64,000 nucleotides of DNA from Pyrodictium sp. (GTDB taxonomy: Archaea > Thermoproteota > Thermoprotei_A > Sulfolobales > Pyrodictiaceae): the NCBI GenBank assembly GCA_013540595.1, contig JABXKE010000002.1:124050-188049 (forward strand). Direction: 5' to 3'. The notes under the pieces are model-generated. The model saw only the letters and a list, made by a program, of their open reading frames with translations. It was not told the DNA's origin and made no database searches. Every line of letters begins with the position of its first letter. Position 1 is the stretch's first letter. A program made the translations under genes and the position numbers. Shown in pieces: positions 8,576 to 17,243 of the stretch.

Positions 8576-8843
8576 TTCTTACAACCGTAATACATGAATC
8601 GTACTACGCACGTATTTAGTTGTCGTGCTACACATCAAATACGCTAATAGTATTAAATTACGAAGATCCATACATAATTCAATTCGGCATGACTGCAACT
8701 CTTCTCTATAGAGCTACAACATTTTACTTCAATTCTTCAAAGGCGAAATATGTATCCTAGCGTCACAAGAAGGGGCATTAGCTAAGAGCTAGTTGCTCGT
8801 CTCAATGCATAGCTACTGGTGTAAAACTATTATCTGCATGGTT

Positions 8844-9644
8844 TCATGCGCATCTCCCCATGATACTTTTCTTGTATATGTCTAGTAGTGGTAGCTTCTC
8901 TCTAGCCTCTTCAACTACGCCTGTGTCAACTATGGCTTCACCATACTTTTCTCCTTGGCCCAGGTCGAGTATCTTCACGGCATACGGGTCTACTACCATG
9001 CTTCTCCCCGTAAACCTGTCTGAGTACTGGTTGGCTGCCGCGATATACATTGTCTCCTCGTTTGCCCTAGCCTTGACCGCAGTTATGAGCTGCTCTTCTT
9101 TCAAGCTACCAGCATACCATGCTGTTGGCACAACTGCGAGATAGGCCCCAGAGAGGGCTATCTCGCGGAAGACCTCGGGGAACCTAAGCTCGAAGCATAC
9201 TGCAAACCCTATCTTAACCCCCTTCAACTCCACAATGGGGCTCTTCTCACTCCCAGGACACAAGAGGCTTGACTCGCGATAGCCTAAAGCATCAAATAAG
9301 ATCCTCTTCCTGTAAATTATCCTTGTACCCCCACTCGGCTCTACTAAGGCTACACTACTATAGTTGCAATCACCCTTCTTCTCAAGCACACCAGCAACAA
9401 AATACGCCGAATACTCTGCCGCAAGCCCCTCCAGCCCTGCAAGAAACTCATTATCCTCCACGGAGACCCCGCTGGCCAAGAACTCACGGCGCGGCCTCAC
9501 CGGGGTTGTATCAGCATACTCTGGCAAAACAACGAGGTCAGCCTCGACACGGTGCCTAGACAAGATGCCTCTGAGAACTTCTAGGCTCTCACGCCTCTCA
9601 CGCCTAGAAGCATACTGAACAAGCCCGACACGCAACAAAGCCAA
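8844..9644 (-). CDS. carbon-nitrogen hydrolase (nitrilase superfamily)
   Basis: An amidase/nitrilase-fold hydrolase of 266 residues. The catalytic triad is visible as E42 (LPEYAD), K113 (YRKRILFD) and C150 (AVCFELRFPE). The RFPE after the cysteine is typical of omega-amidase or Nit-type branches rather than true nitrilases. The substrate cannot be told. The frame extends 20 codons upstream, but GGAGGTG ends 7 nt before TTG 9644, giving the start MALLRVGLVQ where homologous proteins normally begin. Confidence 0.85.
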   Translation of the reverse strand: MALLRVGLVQYASRRERRESLEVLRGILSRHRVEADLVVLPEYADTTPVRPRREFLASGVSVEDNEFLAGLEGLAAEYSAYFVAGVLEKKGDCNYSSVALVEPSGGTRIIYRKRILFDALGYRESSLLCPGSEKSPIVELKGVKIGFAVCFELRFPEVFREIALSGAYLAVVPTAWYAGSLKEEQLITAVKARANEETMYIAAANQYSDRFTGRSMVVDPYAVKILDLGQGEKYGEAIVDTGVVEEAREKLPLLDIYKKSIMGRCA

Positions 9645-9698
9645 GACCAGGCACCTCCATAAGCTAGACTTAAGCCCTGCACACTGACTTAAAACTAG

Positions 9699-10072
9699 AG
9701 ACAAGAGGAGAGCATACGCTACAGCAGACCTATTTTAGTCTATGATGAAGACCGCTCGGACCCTATTACTAACGATTCGTATGATGCATTAAGGAGACTT
9801 ATCTATGGCTGGATTGAAGACGCAGAGAAATTTGCTGTCTACAGCTACCAGGGGTACACGTGGACAATAAATTTTGGCTATGGTGACATATGCTCACCTG
9901 GCAAGACGTACGCCTACCAGTAGGGGTCCATGAAGGCTGCCAGCGTTCAATAACTGGCTTCCCTGCAGTCCTGGTATTCACTAGTAACGTTTGGAATCAC
10001 GCCACGGATGTTTATGATGCAAATCCAAGGCCTATGACTATATTTGTTTGCTCATCAATAATCTGGACTTAA
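9699..10072 (+). pseudogene. decayed gene fragment, probably secreted protein
   Basis: Protein-like sequence runs from 9699 in one frame (containing YDALRRLIYGWIEDAEKF, then FGYGDICSPGKTYAYQ) and stops at about 9922. It resumes in another frame with GVHEGCQRSITGFPAV and FTSNVWNHATDVYDAN to TAA at 10072. The two parts read as one gene broken by a frameshift near 9915-9925. It has no start codon; the 5' end is lost against the nitrilase gene. The family is not recognised. Confidence 0.5.
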
Positions 10073-10164
10073 GGGTTTTATGTGATAACTAAGAGAATTA
10101 TGCTACTATGAGAAAAGATGTGTAACTGCTTGTAAAGTAGTCATTTGAGTGTCTTGGTGCTAGA

Positions 10165-11303
10165 ATGAGAAGAATTGCTTTTTCCAAGCCAATATTTATG
10201 CTTGTTTTTCTCCTAGTTTTAGCCTTCACAGTTATAATCATTGCTTCTAATTACCTCGGTGTAGAGCATGGACCAAGGATAAAGCTACTCATAAATACCA
10301 CTGTTAAAGATGTAGGCTTCATTCAGGACGTCATTTTCTGTGGATGCAAGTTTGTCCTCTTCTCTCCTATCTCTGACAAAATCCATGTGCTTGGACTTAA
10401 TGGCTCTACTTTATACAGTGGTGAAGCAAGGGTTTCTGGGGTATTCGTTGGGTGCGACGAGACTACAAGATCGGCCTTCTTGTGGGATGGCTCGAAAATT
10501 CCCGGGAGGCTCTACGTTTTCAATCTCACCAGCTACACTATGGTTGGGCCAGTAGTCTCCGGAGTACGATAGTGTCGCTGTTTCAAGGCTTGGCGGTGGA
10601 ATGTATTTCTTCGCGACGAGCAGTTCTGGCGTCTACTCTTATCGCATAGAAGGGGTGAAAGCTTCTCTCCATGCATACAACACTCTTGACTGGAGCTGTG
10701 ACCGGTCAAAGATTGTGCGCGTAGTCAATAATGTCTTGGCTTTGGAGTGCCTAGGAGGACAGAGAGGGTACGCTGTATACCTTTTAGATGCCAGTAGCCT
10801 TAAGCCCTTATGGACCATAACCCCAAGCGAGCCTCGTTTGAGGCTTATTGACCTTGTTGTAGGGAATGGAATTATTTACAGTTTATGGATTAAGAGTGTT
10901 GTTTTCTATAACGACACGCGTAGTGTTAGTGTCACGTATAATGTTAGTGTTTATAGTCTCGATGGGAGACTGCTGGGTTCAGACACGTTAAACATAACTG
11001 GCTTCAGCTACGCACGCCAGCTGGCTTGGATTAGGAGTGGAGAAGCCTTGTTTGTTAGCAATATCAAGGAAAGGAGCCGAAGGCTATACGCTAGAGGTAT
11101 ATGTTATTGATAGCATGGGCCGTGTCACGAGGGTTGGATCTAGACTCATTGCCGCATCCCTACTTGGTGCACCTATTATTGCAGATAGCTCCATGGATTG
11201 TAATGGCAAGGAGGATGTTTTAATCCCGGTGGTCGTCACGCCTATAGAGCCCATTGTCAAGCTGCCAGTATGGGTCTACGTGTATGCTTTATCACTTGGC
11301 TGA
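10165..11303 (+). pseudogene. membrane-anchored beta-propeller-like protein, two frameshifts
   Basis: Three consecutive open segments in three frames (10165-10572, then to about 11110, then to 11303) read as one ancestral protein of about 375 residues. It has an N-terminal anchor (residues 7-30) and repeated strand-turn units such as VYLLDASSLKP and VYSLDGRLLGS that suggest a WD40/PQQ-like propeller outside the membrane. The first shift is between 10556 and 10570, the second near 11065-11080 (AAGGAAAGGAG). Sequons and one signal anchor fit a surface protein. Two sequencing errors are the alternative explanation. Confidence 0.6.
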
Positions 11304-11530
11304 GAACACTACAACACTAAGACAAGCCACTACTATGTTCTAGAGACGAGGGTTATTGTGTTCAAGTAGTTATTGTGTTTATTTGGCACTAGCAGATGTT
11401 GCTTGTTATTGACATGTGATGGGTGATGCTGAGTGGTTAGTTCTTAATAGAACAAGTCTTCCTTACGGCAAGGCTGCTTTGAGTTCTTGGCTTGTGTTTT
11501 TGGGTTTGCTCCTGATTTCTGTATGGGTGT

Positions 11531-12805
11531 TTATCTTTTTGTTATTAGTGCTATGAAGAATCCTTGTGTTTTGTGGAGGTGTGGTAGCATCCGCTGTGTC
11601 ATGGGTAGTTTGCGTGGTTTCTCACCTATGAATGGTGTTTGCTCTACTAGGTCTGCTTCTGGCCTTGTCTCTATGAGGCGTCTTATGACCCATATGGTCT
11701 CACTATAGGTGAGAGTGCACACACTGTAGACTATTCGGGCTCCTGGCGGAGCTGTATCCACTGCTTCTTGGAGCATGCGGAGTTGTAGTCTGCGGAAGTA
11801 CTTTGCGTCGCCACGTGTCAGCCACATCTTGACTTCTGGCTCGTACTGTAGCCGGCCTATATCCGTGCATGGCGGATCGACTATTAGGCCATCAAATCTT
11901 CTGAGGTATAAGCGGCGTGCATCACCCACGACAATGTCGACTCGGTGTCTTAGCTTGAGCCTGTTTAGTAGCCTGAAAGCCTCGCCTAGCCTTGCTGGCT
12001 TGAGGTCGCCTGCCACCGCGTAGCGGGCTCCAAGCCATACTGAGTGGCTGGTCTTTACTGCTGCGCCAGCAGTCGGGTCAGCTACGACGCTCATACCCCT
12101 TGGAGAGAGGATCCAGGATACTAGTGCCGAGGCCTTGTCTTGGAGGACGTACAAGCCTTCCTGGTATTCGGGTGTTCTAGTTGCCTTTGATGCGCCTTCA
12201 ATAATCATGGCCATGTCTGGGAGGTCCTTGTCGGGCTTAATGACCACGCCGTGTTCTCTGAGCTTCTCAACAAGCCTCCTAGTGTCGACGTCGGGTCTTA
12301 CTCTTATCCATCGTATGGGATCCTTGTTGAGTGCTTCTAGGAGCTTGCTTAGGCCGGGTATGCCAGCCTCCATGAGCTCCTCTATTATCCATCTTGGGAA
12401 GCTGTAGAGCACAGATAAACGATCGATACTGGATAAACCCTTCACAAACTCTCTCGGCTTAGCACCACGTAACTCCAGTATCTTGTCAGCGTCAAGCCCC
12501 GCCTTGGGTGCTGCTAGCCTTGCACGGCTGGGCTTGATCTTGCCGTTAATAGCCTCGAATACTAGTACGCGGGCAAGCATCCACTTTGTTGCATGGCTCG
12601 GCGGGCCATACCCAAGGCTCAGGAGTATATGGTCTAATAGCATGTAGTTCCTCGCAACACCGAGAGTCAATACTCTAACAATAGGCTTCATGTAGTCGAG
12701 GCTTGGCCTCGCAGAGAAGAACTCTACCGCAACATCACGTAGCGACGACCTTCTCCTCACGCTCTCAGCTAGTATCCGTGCTGCAACCTCCTCTGGGAGC
12801 ACCAT
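11531..12805 (-). CDS. RNA m5C methyltransferase, NSUN/RsmB family
   Basis: A 424-residue SAM-dependent RNA (cytosine-5) methyltransferase. An N-terminal NusB-like helical domain (about 1-100) precedes the Rossmann methyltransferase domain. Both catalytic cysteines are present: C313 in VDPPC and C363 in YSVCTLT. The SAM motif I reads VADPTAGAAVKTSH instead of the usual CAAPGGKT form, so it is a divergent branch. The target (rRNA or tRNA) is not evident. The single-gene transcript starts at ATG 12805. Confidence 0.85.
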   Translation of the reverse strand: MVLPEEVAARILAESVRRRSSLRDVAVEFFSARPSLDYMKPIVRVLTLGVARNYMLLDHILLSLGYGPPSHATKWMLARVLVFEAINGKIKPSRARLAAPKAGLDADKILELRGAKPREFVKGLSSIDRLSVLYSFPRWIIEELMEAGIPGLSKLLEALNKDPIRWIRVRPDVDTRRLVEKLREHGVVIKPDKDLPDMAMIIEGASKATRTPEYQEGLYVLQDKASALVSWILSPRGMSVVADPTAGAAVKTSHSVWLGARYAVAGDLKPARLGEAFRLLNRLKLRHRVDIVVGDARRLYLRRFDGLIVDPPCTDIGRLQYEPEVKMWLTRGDAKYFRRLQLRMLQEAVDTAPPGARIVYSVCTLTYSETIWVIRRLIETRPEADLVEQTPFIGEKPRKLPMTQRMLPHLHKTQGFFIALITKR

Positions 12806-12908
12806 GAGTACCAGCCCTTACCAGCGTAGCCCCTGTTAGGTGTTCGGGAAGACTGCTAGTATGCTCGTACTTTATACGTGTAGGGCATGCAGTAATGCTG
12901 GTATGCTG

Positions 12909-14165
12909 TCAAGGGTACTCGACGTAGGCTTCAAGCATGACTCGAGGCGAGAGCTCTGCTACAATCCACTCCTTCTCCCTGGATACACGTAGCTTCCTGG
13001 TCTTTGTTATAGCATGCATTGTACGTAGCTTGTATAACGGTATTTTTATAGCTTTAACCGAGACCAAGTCTGCTATCTCGCCGCGCTTAATGGTGTACAC
13101 GGCTTCTGGGACAATTCTTATGTATCCCTTCTCAGTCAAGGCCATAGCTACACCCTGCACATACAAGCCGTGGCGTGTCTCTTCAACTATCTCATTCTCA
13201 CCCCAGTCACCAGGCTCAACAATGAGTGTTGTATGGAACCCTACTGGCCTGTGAAAGAGGCCATATGCGGAGCCTGGACTTGAACCGTATCTTCCTGCTG
13301 TACTTCTCGTATGATGCATATCAACAAGTCTACCCTCATCAATTATGACGCGTTTCTGCGTTGTAACACCTTCGTCGTCGAAGAATCTAAGTGTTGGACT
13401 CAAATTGTAGCGAGGGTTATCGTACATGGTAAGCTCGTTTGATGCAATCCGTGTACCGAGGAGTCTCCCCTGGAATAGCAAGGGGTCTGCAAGGTGGGAT
13501 ATCTCGTGCATAAGGGCACCAGCTACATCGTAGTCTAGCACAACGTGCATGGGGCCTGAGGGTATTAGTGGCTTCCTGGTCTTCTTGGCTAGTGATAGCC
13601 GCTGCAACAGCTTCTCATAGGTCTTGTCTAGGCGGTCTACAACCTCGCCTCGACCCCACACGACTGCAACAGTGTTCTCAGCTACTAGCCGGTCACCAGC
13701 CACTGCAGCTACATCAATTTCAACAATATGCTTAACCTCTTCGGCTGTACCCCCATCCTCTCTCTCAATGACCCTCCTTGTTCTCTTATACAGTACGATG
13801 GCCTCACAAACACTGGCACCAACACTTCTAGCGTCGCGGCAGAGTGGGGGGAGCTCGCTCGCAATACTGTTGGCGTCAAATTTGTCTACGCCAACTACTA
13901 CACTTCCAGAAAACAATGTTGCCTCGCTAAGCCCTCCACATTCCCCTCTGGGAATTGTCTTCTTGGCTATCTGCAACGCTTTCTCGGTACCCAAACGTGC
14001 TGTGCCTTGGCTTGAGACTATAGCCCAGCAACCATCAACATTAACGCGTAGACTCTCAACACGTGCATTGTACTCGTTTACCTCAAGCGAGCCATCACGG
14101 TAGGCTACCTCGATAATAGACTCCTCCAGTATAACCCTATCACTATAGTAGTTTGTTGTAGACAT
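12909..14165 (-). CDS. TldD/PmbA family metalloprotease paralogue, variant metal motif
   Basis: A 418-residue TldD/PmbA-family protein, third member of the family in this window. The family metal motif normally reads HExxxH; here it is MHEISHLAD, with one residue fewer between the histidines. The DDEG segment before the C-terminal beta domain (FFDDEGVTTQKR) is conserved. The C-terminal cysteine block seen in TldD (GICGKGEPA in the 38350 gene) is absent. The GTG at 14186 opens the frame, but GGGG lies about 8 nt before ATG 14165, which is preferred. Possibly an archaeal-specific peptidase or a partner of the TldD/PmbA pair. Confidence 0.75.
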   Translation of the reverse strand: MSTTNYYSDRVILEESIIEVAYRDGSLEVNEYNARVESLRVNVDGCWAIVSSQGTARLGTEKALQIAKKTIPRGECGGLSEATLFSGSVVVGVDKFDANSIASELPPLCRDARSVGASVCEAIVLYKRTRRVIEREDGGTAEEVKHIVEIDVAAVAGDRLVAENTVAVVWGRGEVVDRLDKTYEKLLQRLSLAKKTRKPLIPSGPMHVVLDYDVAGALMHEISHLADPLLFQGRLLGTRIASNELTMYDNPRYNLSPTLRFFDDEGVTTQKRVIIDEGRLVDMHHTRSTAGRYGSSPGSAYGLFHRPVGFHTTLIVEPGDWGENEIVEETRHGLYVQGVAMALTEKGYIRIVPEAVYTIKRGEIADLVSVKAIKIPLYKLRTMHAITKTRKLRVSREKEWIVAELSPRVMLEAYVEYP

Positions 14166-14275
14166 GAGATACCCCAGTTTTATCACTTAACTAGATAAGT
14201 CTGCGGCTTCGGATTAGCCTACCGTCCATCGTTTTGCTTGATACTCATGGAAGCCTTAGCGGTAACACTATGGCT

Positions 14276-14320
14276 AGGAGCGGGTAAGCACTAGCCCTAT
14301 GTGCTCCTGGCACTATAATA
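14276..14320 (+). promoter_or_regulatory. palindrome and TATA box before the corrinoid operon
   Basis: AGGAGC (14276-14281) and GCTCCT (14303-14308) form an inverted repeat, with GGG (14282-14284) and CCC (14295-14297) nested inside. It lies just upstream of a TATA-like ACTATAATA near 14312-14320, which is 25 nt before the GTG start of the next gene. Its location upstream of the TATA box points to an operator or activator site in DNA rather than an RNA leader. Confidence 0.35.
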
Positions 14321-14344
14321 GATTAGCTTAGGGGGTGCTCTCTT

Positions 14345-15370
14345 GTGGAGGGCCGAGAACTAGTCTTAAGGGTGTTCGACGGCCTAGAGCCACCCAGGCC
14401 TCCTCTTCATTTTGAGTCGACAGACAAGGATGCTGAGGCGCGTCTGAGTGATGTGTTGTTGGGTCATGGATGGGTTCCACAGTGGTCAAGCTTCTTTGAA
14501 GAAGGGGGCCCCTTTAGACGGGGGGAGGCTTCTGCTTTTGAGTGGGCTGAAAGCCTTGACCTTGACTCTGGGTATGAGTGGCCTGACACTAGCGAGGTGG
14601 TTGAAGCCGCCATAGCAAGGTTTAGAGAGGATGTTGAAGGCCGGATCCGTGGCCACTACGTTGTATTCGAGGTTATTGGCCCAACTGAGCAGTCTGAGTA
14701 CTTCCTCATGCCCCAACAACCAGAGTCAGGGAAGAGGCTTGGACTGGCATGGCACCGTTTTGACTTTGCCTTACTCTACCGTGTAAAACCCTCCAAGGCT
14801 AGAGAACTTTACTCAAGGATCTCAGAGTACGTCCTGGAGCTTGTTAACGCTGCAGCTGAGCTAGATTATGTCGATGCTATCCGTGTAGCTGACGACATGG
14901 CTGCCAATACTGGTCCAATATACCCGCGAAGGTTCTATACTGAACTCTACGTGCCATGGCATAGACGCTTCACAGATGCTATACACAGAAAGGGGAAGCA
15001 CGCAATACTCCACTGCGATGGCAACTATGCGTTCTTATTGAATCAGATTTCTGAGCTCTACGACGCGCTTCACCCGATAGACTTCCACCCTAAGTCCAGC
15101 GTGGCTGACGCATTGAAGTGGGCTGAAAAGATAGCTGAAGCCAGGAAGGCAAGTAGATCAGTATTCTTCACGGGTATACCCATAGATCTTTTAATGGATC
15201 CAAACGTAAGGCCAGAAGACATGGTTAAAGTTGTAGAGAGAGTACTCTCTCTACACGGCAAACAAAAGCTTGTACTAGCAACAACTCATAGACCCTACCC
15301 GGGCAGGTCTTACGACGAGCCACATGCAGCAGAGAAGATACAGGCTATAATTAAGCTCGTTAAAGGGTGA
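14345..15370 (+). CDS. UroD-like corrinoid methyltransferase (MtaA/UROD superfamily)
   Basis: A 341-residue protein of the uroporphyrinogen-decarboxylase superfamily, in the branch that moves methyl groups to or from corrinoid proteins. The zinc-type pattern is suggested by HCDGN (residue about 223) and the region VADDMAANTGP (about 180). It is followed after 3 bp by a corrinoid-binding protein, which strongly supports methyltransferase rather than heme function. It could transfer methyl from an unknown donor to the corrinoid protein, or from it to an acceptor. GTG start with GGGGGTG 7 nt upstream. Confidence 0.75.
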   Translation: MEGRELVLRVFDGLEPPRPPLHFESTDKDAEARLSDVLLGHGWVPQWSSFFEEGGPFRRGEASAFEWAESLDLDSGYEWPDTSEVVEAAIARFREDVEGRIRGHYVVFEVIGPTEQSEYFLMPQQPESGKRLGLAWHRFDFALLYRVKPSKARELYSRISEYVLELVNAAAELDYVDAIRVADDMAANTGPIYPRRFYTELYVPWHRRFTDAIHRKGKHAILHCDGNYAFLLNQISELYDALHPIDFHPKSSVADALKWAEKIAEARKASRSVFFTGIPIDLLMDPNVRPEDMVKVVERVLSLHGKQKLVLATTHRPYPGRSYDEPHAAEKIQAIIKLVKG

Positions 15371-15373
15371 AGA

Positions 15374-16030
15374 ATGATGGCTGGAGAGGATGTCAGGAAG
15401 AGGTTGAGAGAGGCCCTAGCAGATCTTGACCGTGAAACGTTCCTTGAAGCTCTCAACGAGGCACTCCAGGCTGGCATTGATGTTGACGTCATAGTTTTTG
15501 AGGACATGTCAGCTGCCATGGATGAGATTGGTAAAAGGTTTGAGTCTGGCGAGTACTTCATAGCAGACTTGCTCTATGCTGCTGAGATCTTTAAGGAGGC
15601 AATGAGGATCCTTGAGCCGTACATTGCGAAGAAGCATTCAGGCAGAAAGGTCGAACGTGGAGTTGTTGTTCTTGGGACTGTTAGGGGTGACATACATGAT
15701 ATAGGTAAGAATCTTGTAGCAGTACTGCTGAGGCTTAGAGGCTTTAAAGTCGTAGACCTAGGCGTTGATGTGCCTCCTGAGAAGTTTGTTGAAGCTGCTG
15801 AGAAGTATAAGCCGCAGATCATCGGTCTTAGTGCACTCTTGACGACAGCTATACCTTCAATGAGAGAAACCATAGAGGTGCTGAGGAGGGCTGGTGTTAA
15901 GGCTAAAATAATGGTTGGCGGAGCCGCCTTGAGCAGGGAAATTGCCAGGGAGATAGGCGCCGACTATTATGCCGAGAACGCTGTTGAGGCTGTGAGGCTT
16001 GCAGAAATGATTGTTGAAGGTGGGGGCTAG
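15374..16030 (+). CDS. corrinoid (cobalamin)-binding methyl carrier protein
   Basis: A 218-residue two-domain protein of the MtaC/MtbC/MetH-B12 type. The N-terminal helical cap (1-90) precedes a Rossmann B12 domain with the base-off signature DIHDIG (106-111; H108 is the lower axial ligand), then GLSALLTT (about 150) and GGAAL (about 182). It carries a methyl group on cobalt between methyltransferases. The partner is the adjacent UroD-like gene. No corrinoid reactivase or second methyltransferase is in the window. ATG 15377 is an equally good start. Confidence 0.88.
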   Translation: MMAGEDVRKRLREALADLDRETFLEALNEALQAGIDVDVIVFEDMSAAMDEIGKRFESGEYFIADLLYAAEIFKEAMRILEPYIAKKHSGRKVERGVVVLGTVRGDIHDIGKNLVAVLLRLRGFKVVDLGVDVPPEKFVEAAEKYKPQIIGLSALLTTAIPSMRETIEVLRRAGVKAKIMVGGAALSREIAREIGADYYAENAVEAVRLAEMIVEGGG

Positions 16031-16046
16031 AAGAGAATGGTTCATG

Positions 16047-17213
16047 CTATGCCAGCATTGCTTCTACGAGCCTAGCACTCTTCTCGCCTAGACTCTTGGT
16101 GACCCTCTCTAGTCTTGCCACTGTCGAGAGTATCCTCTCTGTCATGAGGAGGCTTACAGCCTCGTTGATGTCTAGACCGCGTGACTGCATGTAAAATAGC
16201 TGGTCTCGTGATACCCTATACTGTGCTGCATGATGACTAGCAGCCTCAACGTCTCCAGTATCTATCTCGAGGAGAGGCATAGTGTACCCTCTTGCTTCAT
16301 CCCCGAGTATTAGTACCTCGACCTCAAACGATGTACGACTCTTTCTCGCCTCCCCAGCTATAGAGGCCACTCCTCGTGCTGCCGCAAATGCGCTGTCGAG
16401 TGCGAAGCCGAAAGCCCTAATGCTGCTACTACTCCTAGGGCCCCGGTGAAGAGTGTCAAGAATGTAGTCTATCCTTTGGGCCCCCTTGGCTACTGCTACA
16501 CCCTGATGCTCATAGCTAGAATGGCTCGCGAGGGCAGTCTCCTCCTCCACCCTATACATACGCGAAGCCTTGTGCAGCGAAGCAGAAACCAACTTCGCAC
16601 GCTCGAGGACTAATCTCCGAGACAATAAAGCAAAGACACTCTCATCAGGGGGATTAGTGACCGTTAATAATTCAAGGCGCGCGTCCTCTCCGACAAAGAC
16701 TTCTAGTGCTATGGTACCATTCGACGAAGGAGCCACATCTAGTGCTAGTGCGGCCTCAACACCAGGCTCAGCAACAACTACTACGTGGCTACTAGACCAC
16801 AGACTAGCAACATTACAGATACCCACACTATAGAACCCTGAATCACGTAACACTACTATGTATGCTTTATCCAGCTTTGAGTAATGCGCTGCAACAAGCT
16901 TGCCCTCTTTGGGGTCTAGTAGGCTACCAAAAAGCCTCTTGTAGGACTCTGGCGCCCCTGAATACTCGTAAACCGCAAGCCCTCCTGAGCTATCGGTGTT
17001 CCCTGAGCAACCCAGGACAACATCATGGGTTGGAAGCGTAAACTCCGTGCCCTGCCTGGCCAGTTTTTCCTCGGCACTATCTCTGGATAGGAGTTCTTCG
17101 AAGAGCTTCCAATCAGTATAATATCTTGTCGTGGGGGAGTCAGCGATATACTGCCATGGAATCTTGTCTAGCAGTTCACTTGCCCTCCTACGCACCTCTT
17201 CAAGTCTACTCAT
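16047..17213 (-). CDS. sufD: SufD-like scaffold component of SUF Fe-S assembly
   Basis: A 388-residue SufB/SufD-family protein, the shorter and more divergent paralogue, encoded last in sufC-sufB-sufD. It has the C-terminal beta-helix core and the family block around DVEAASHHAAQYRVSRDQLFY. SufBCD assembles and delivers Fe-S clusters in the cytoplasm; it should serve the many ferredoxin-type enzymes here. The frame extends 7 codons upstream to 17234; ATG 17213 (MSRLEEVRRR) is preferred. It begins 30 bp after the sufB stop. Confidence 0.85.
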   Translation of the reverse strand: MSRLEEVRRRASELLDKIPWQYIADSPTTRYYTDWKLFEELLSRDSAEEKLARQGTEFTLPTHDVVLGCSGNTDSSGGLAVYEYSGAPESYKRLFGSLLDPKEGKLVAAHYSKLDKAYIVVLRDSGFYSVGICNVASLWSSSHVVVVAEPGVEAALALDVAPSSNGTIALEVFVGEDARLELLTVTNPPDESVFALLSRRLVLERAKLVSASLHKASRMYRVEEETALASHSSYEHQGVAVAKGAQRIDYILDTLHRGPRSSSSIRAFGFALDSAFAAARGVASIAGEARKSRTSFEVEVLILGDEARGYTMPLLEIDTGDVEAASHHAAQYRVSRDQLFYMQSRGLDINEAVSLLMTERILSTVARLERVTKSLGEKSARLVEAMLA

Positions 17214-17243
17214 TGCTTCAACACCCTGTAGCACCTTACCCCT

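Noticed and set aside
13624-14103. 159-codon plus-strand frame inside the TldD/PmbA paralogue
   Set aside because: Ser/Thr-rich antisense shadow of a strongly supported gene, without start signals.
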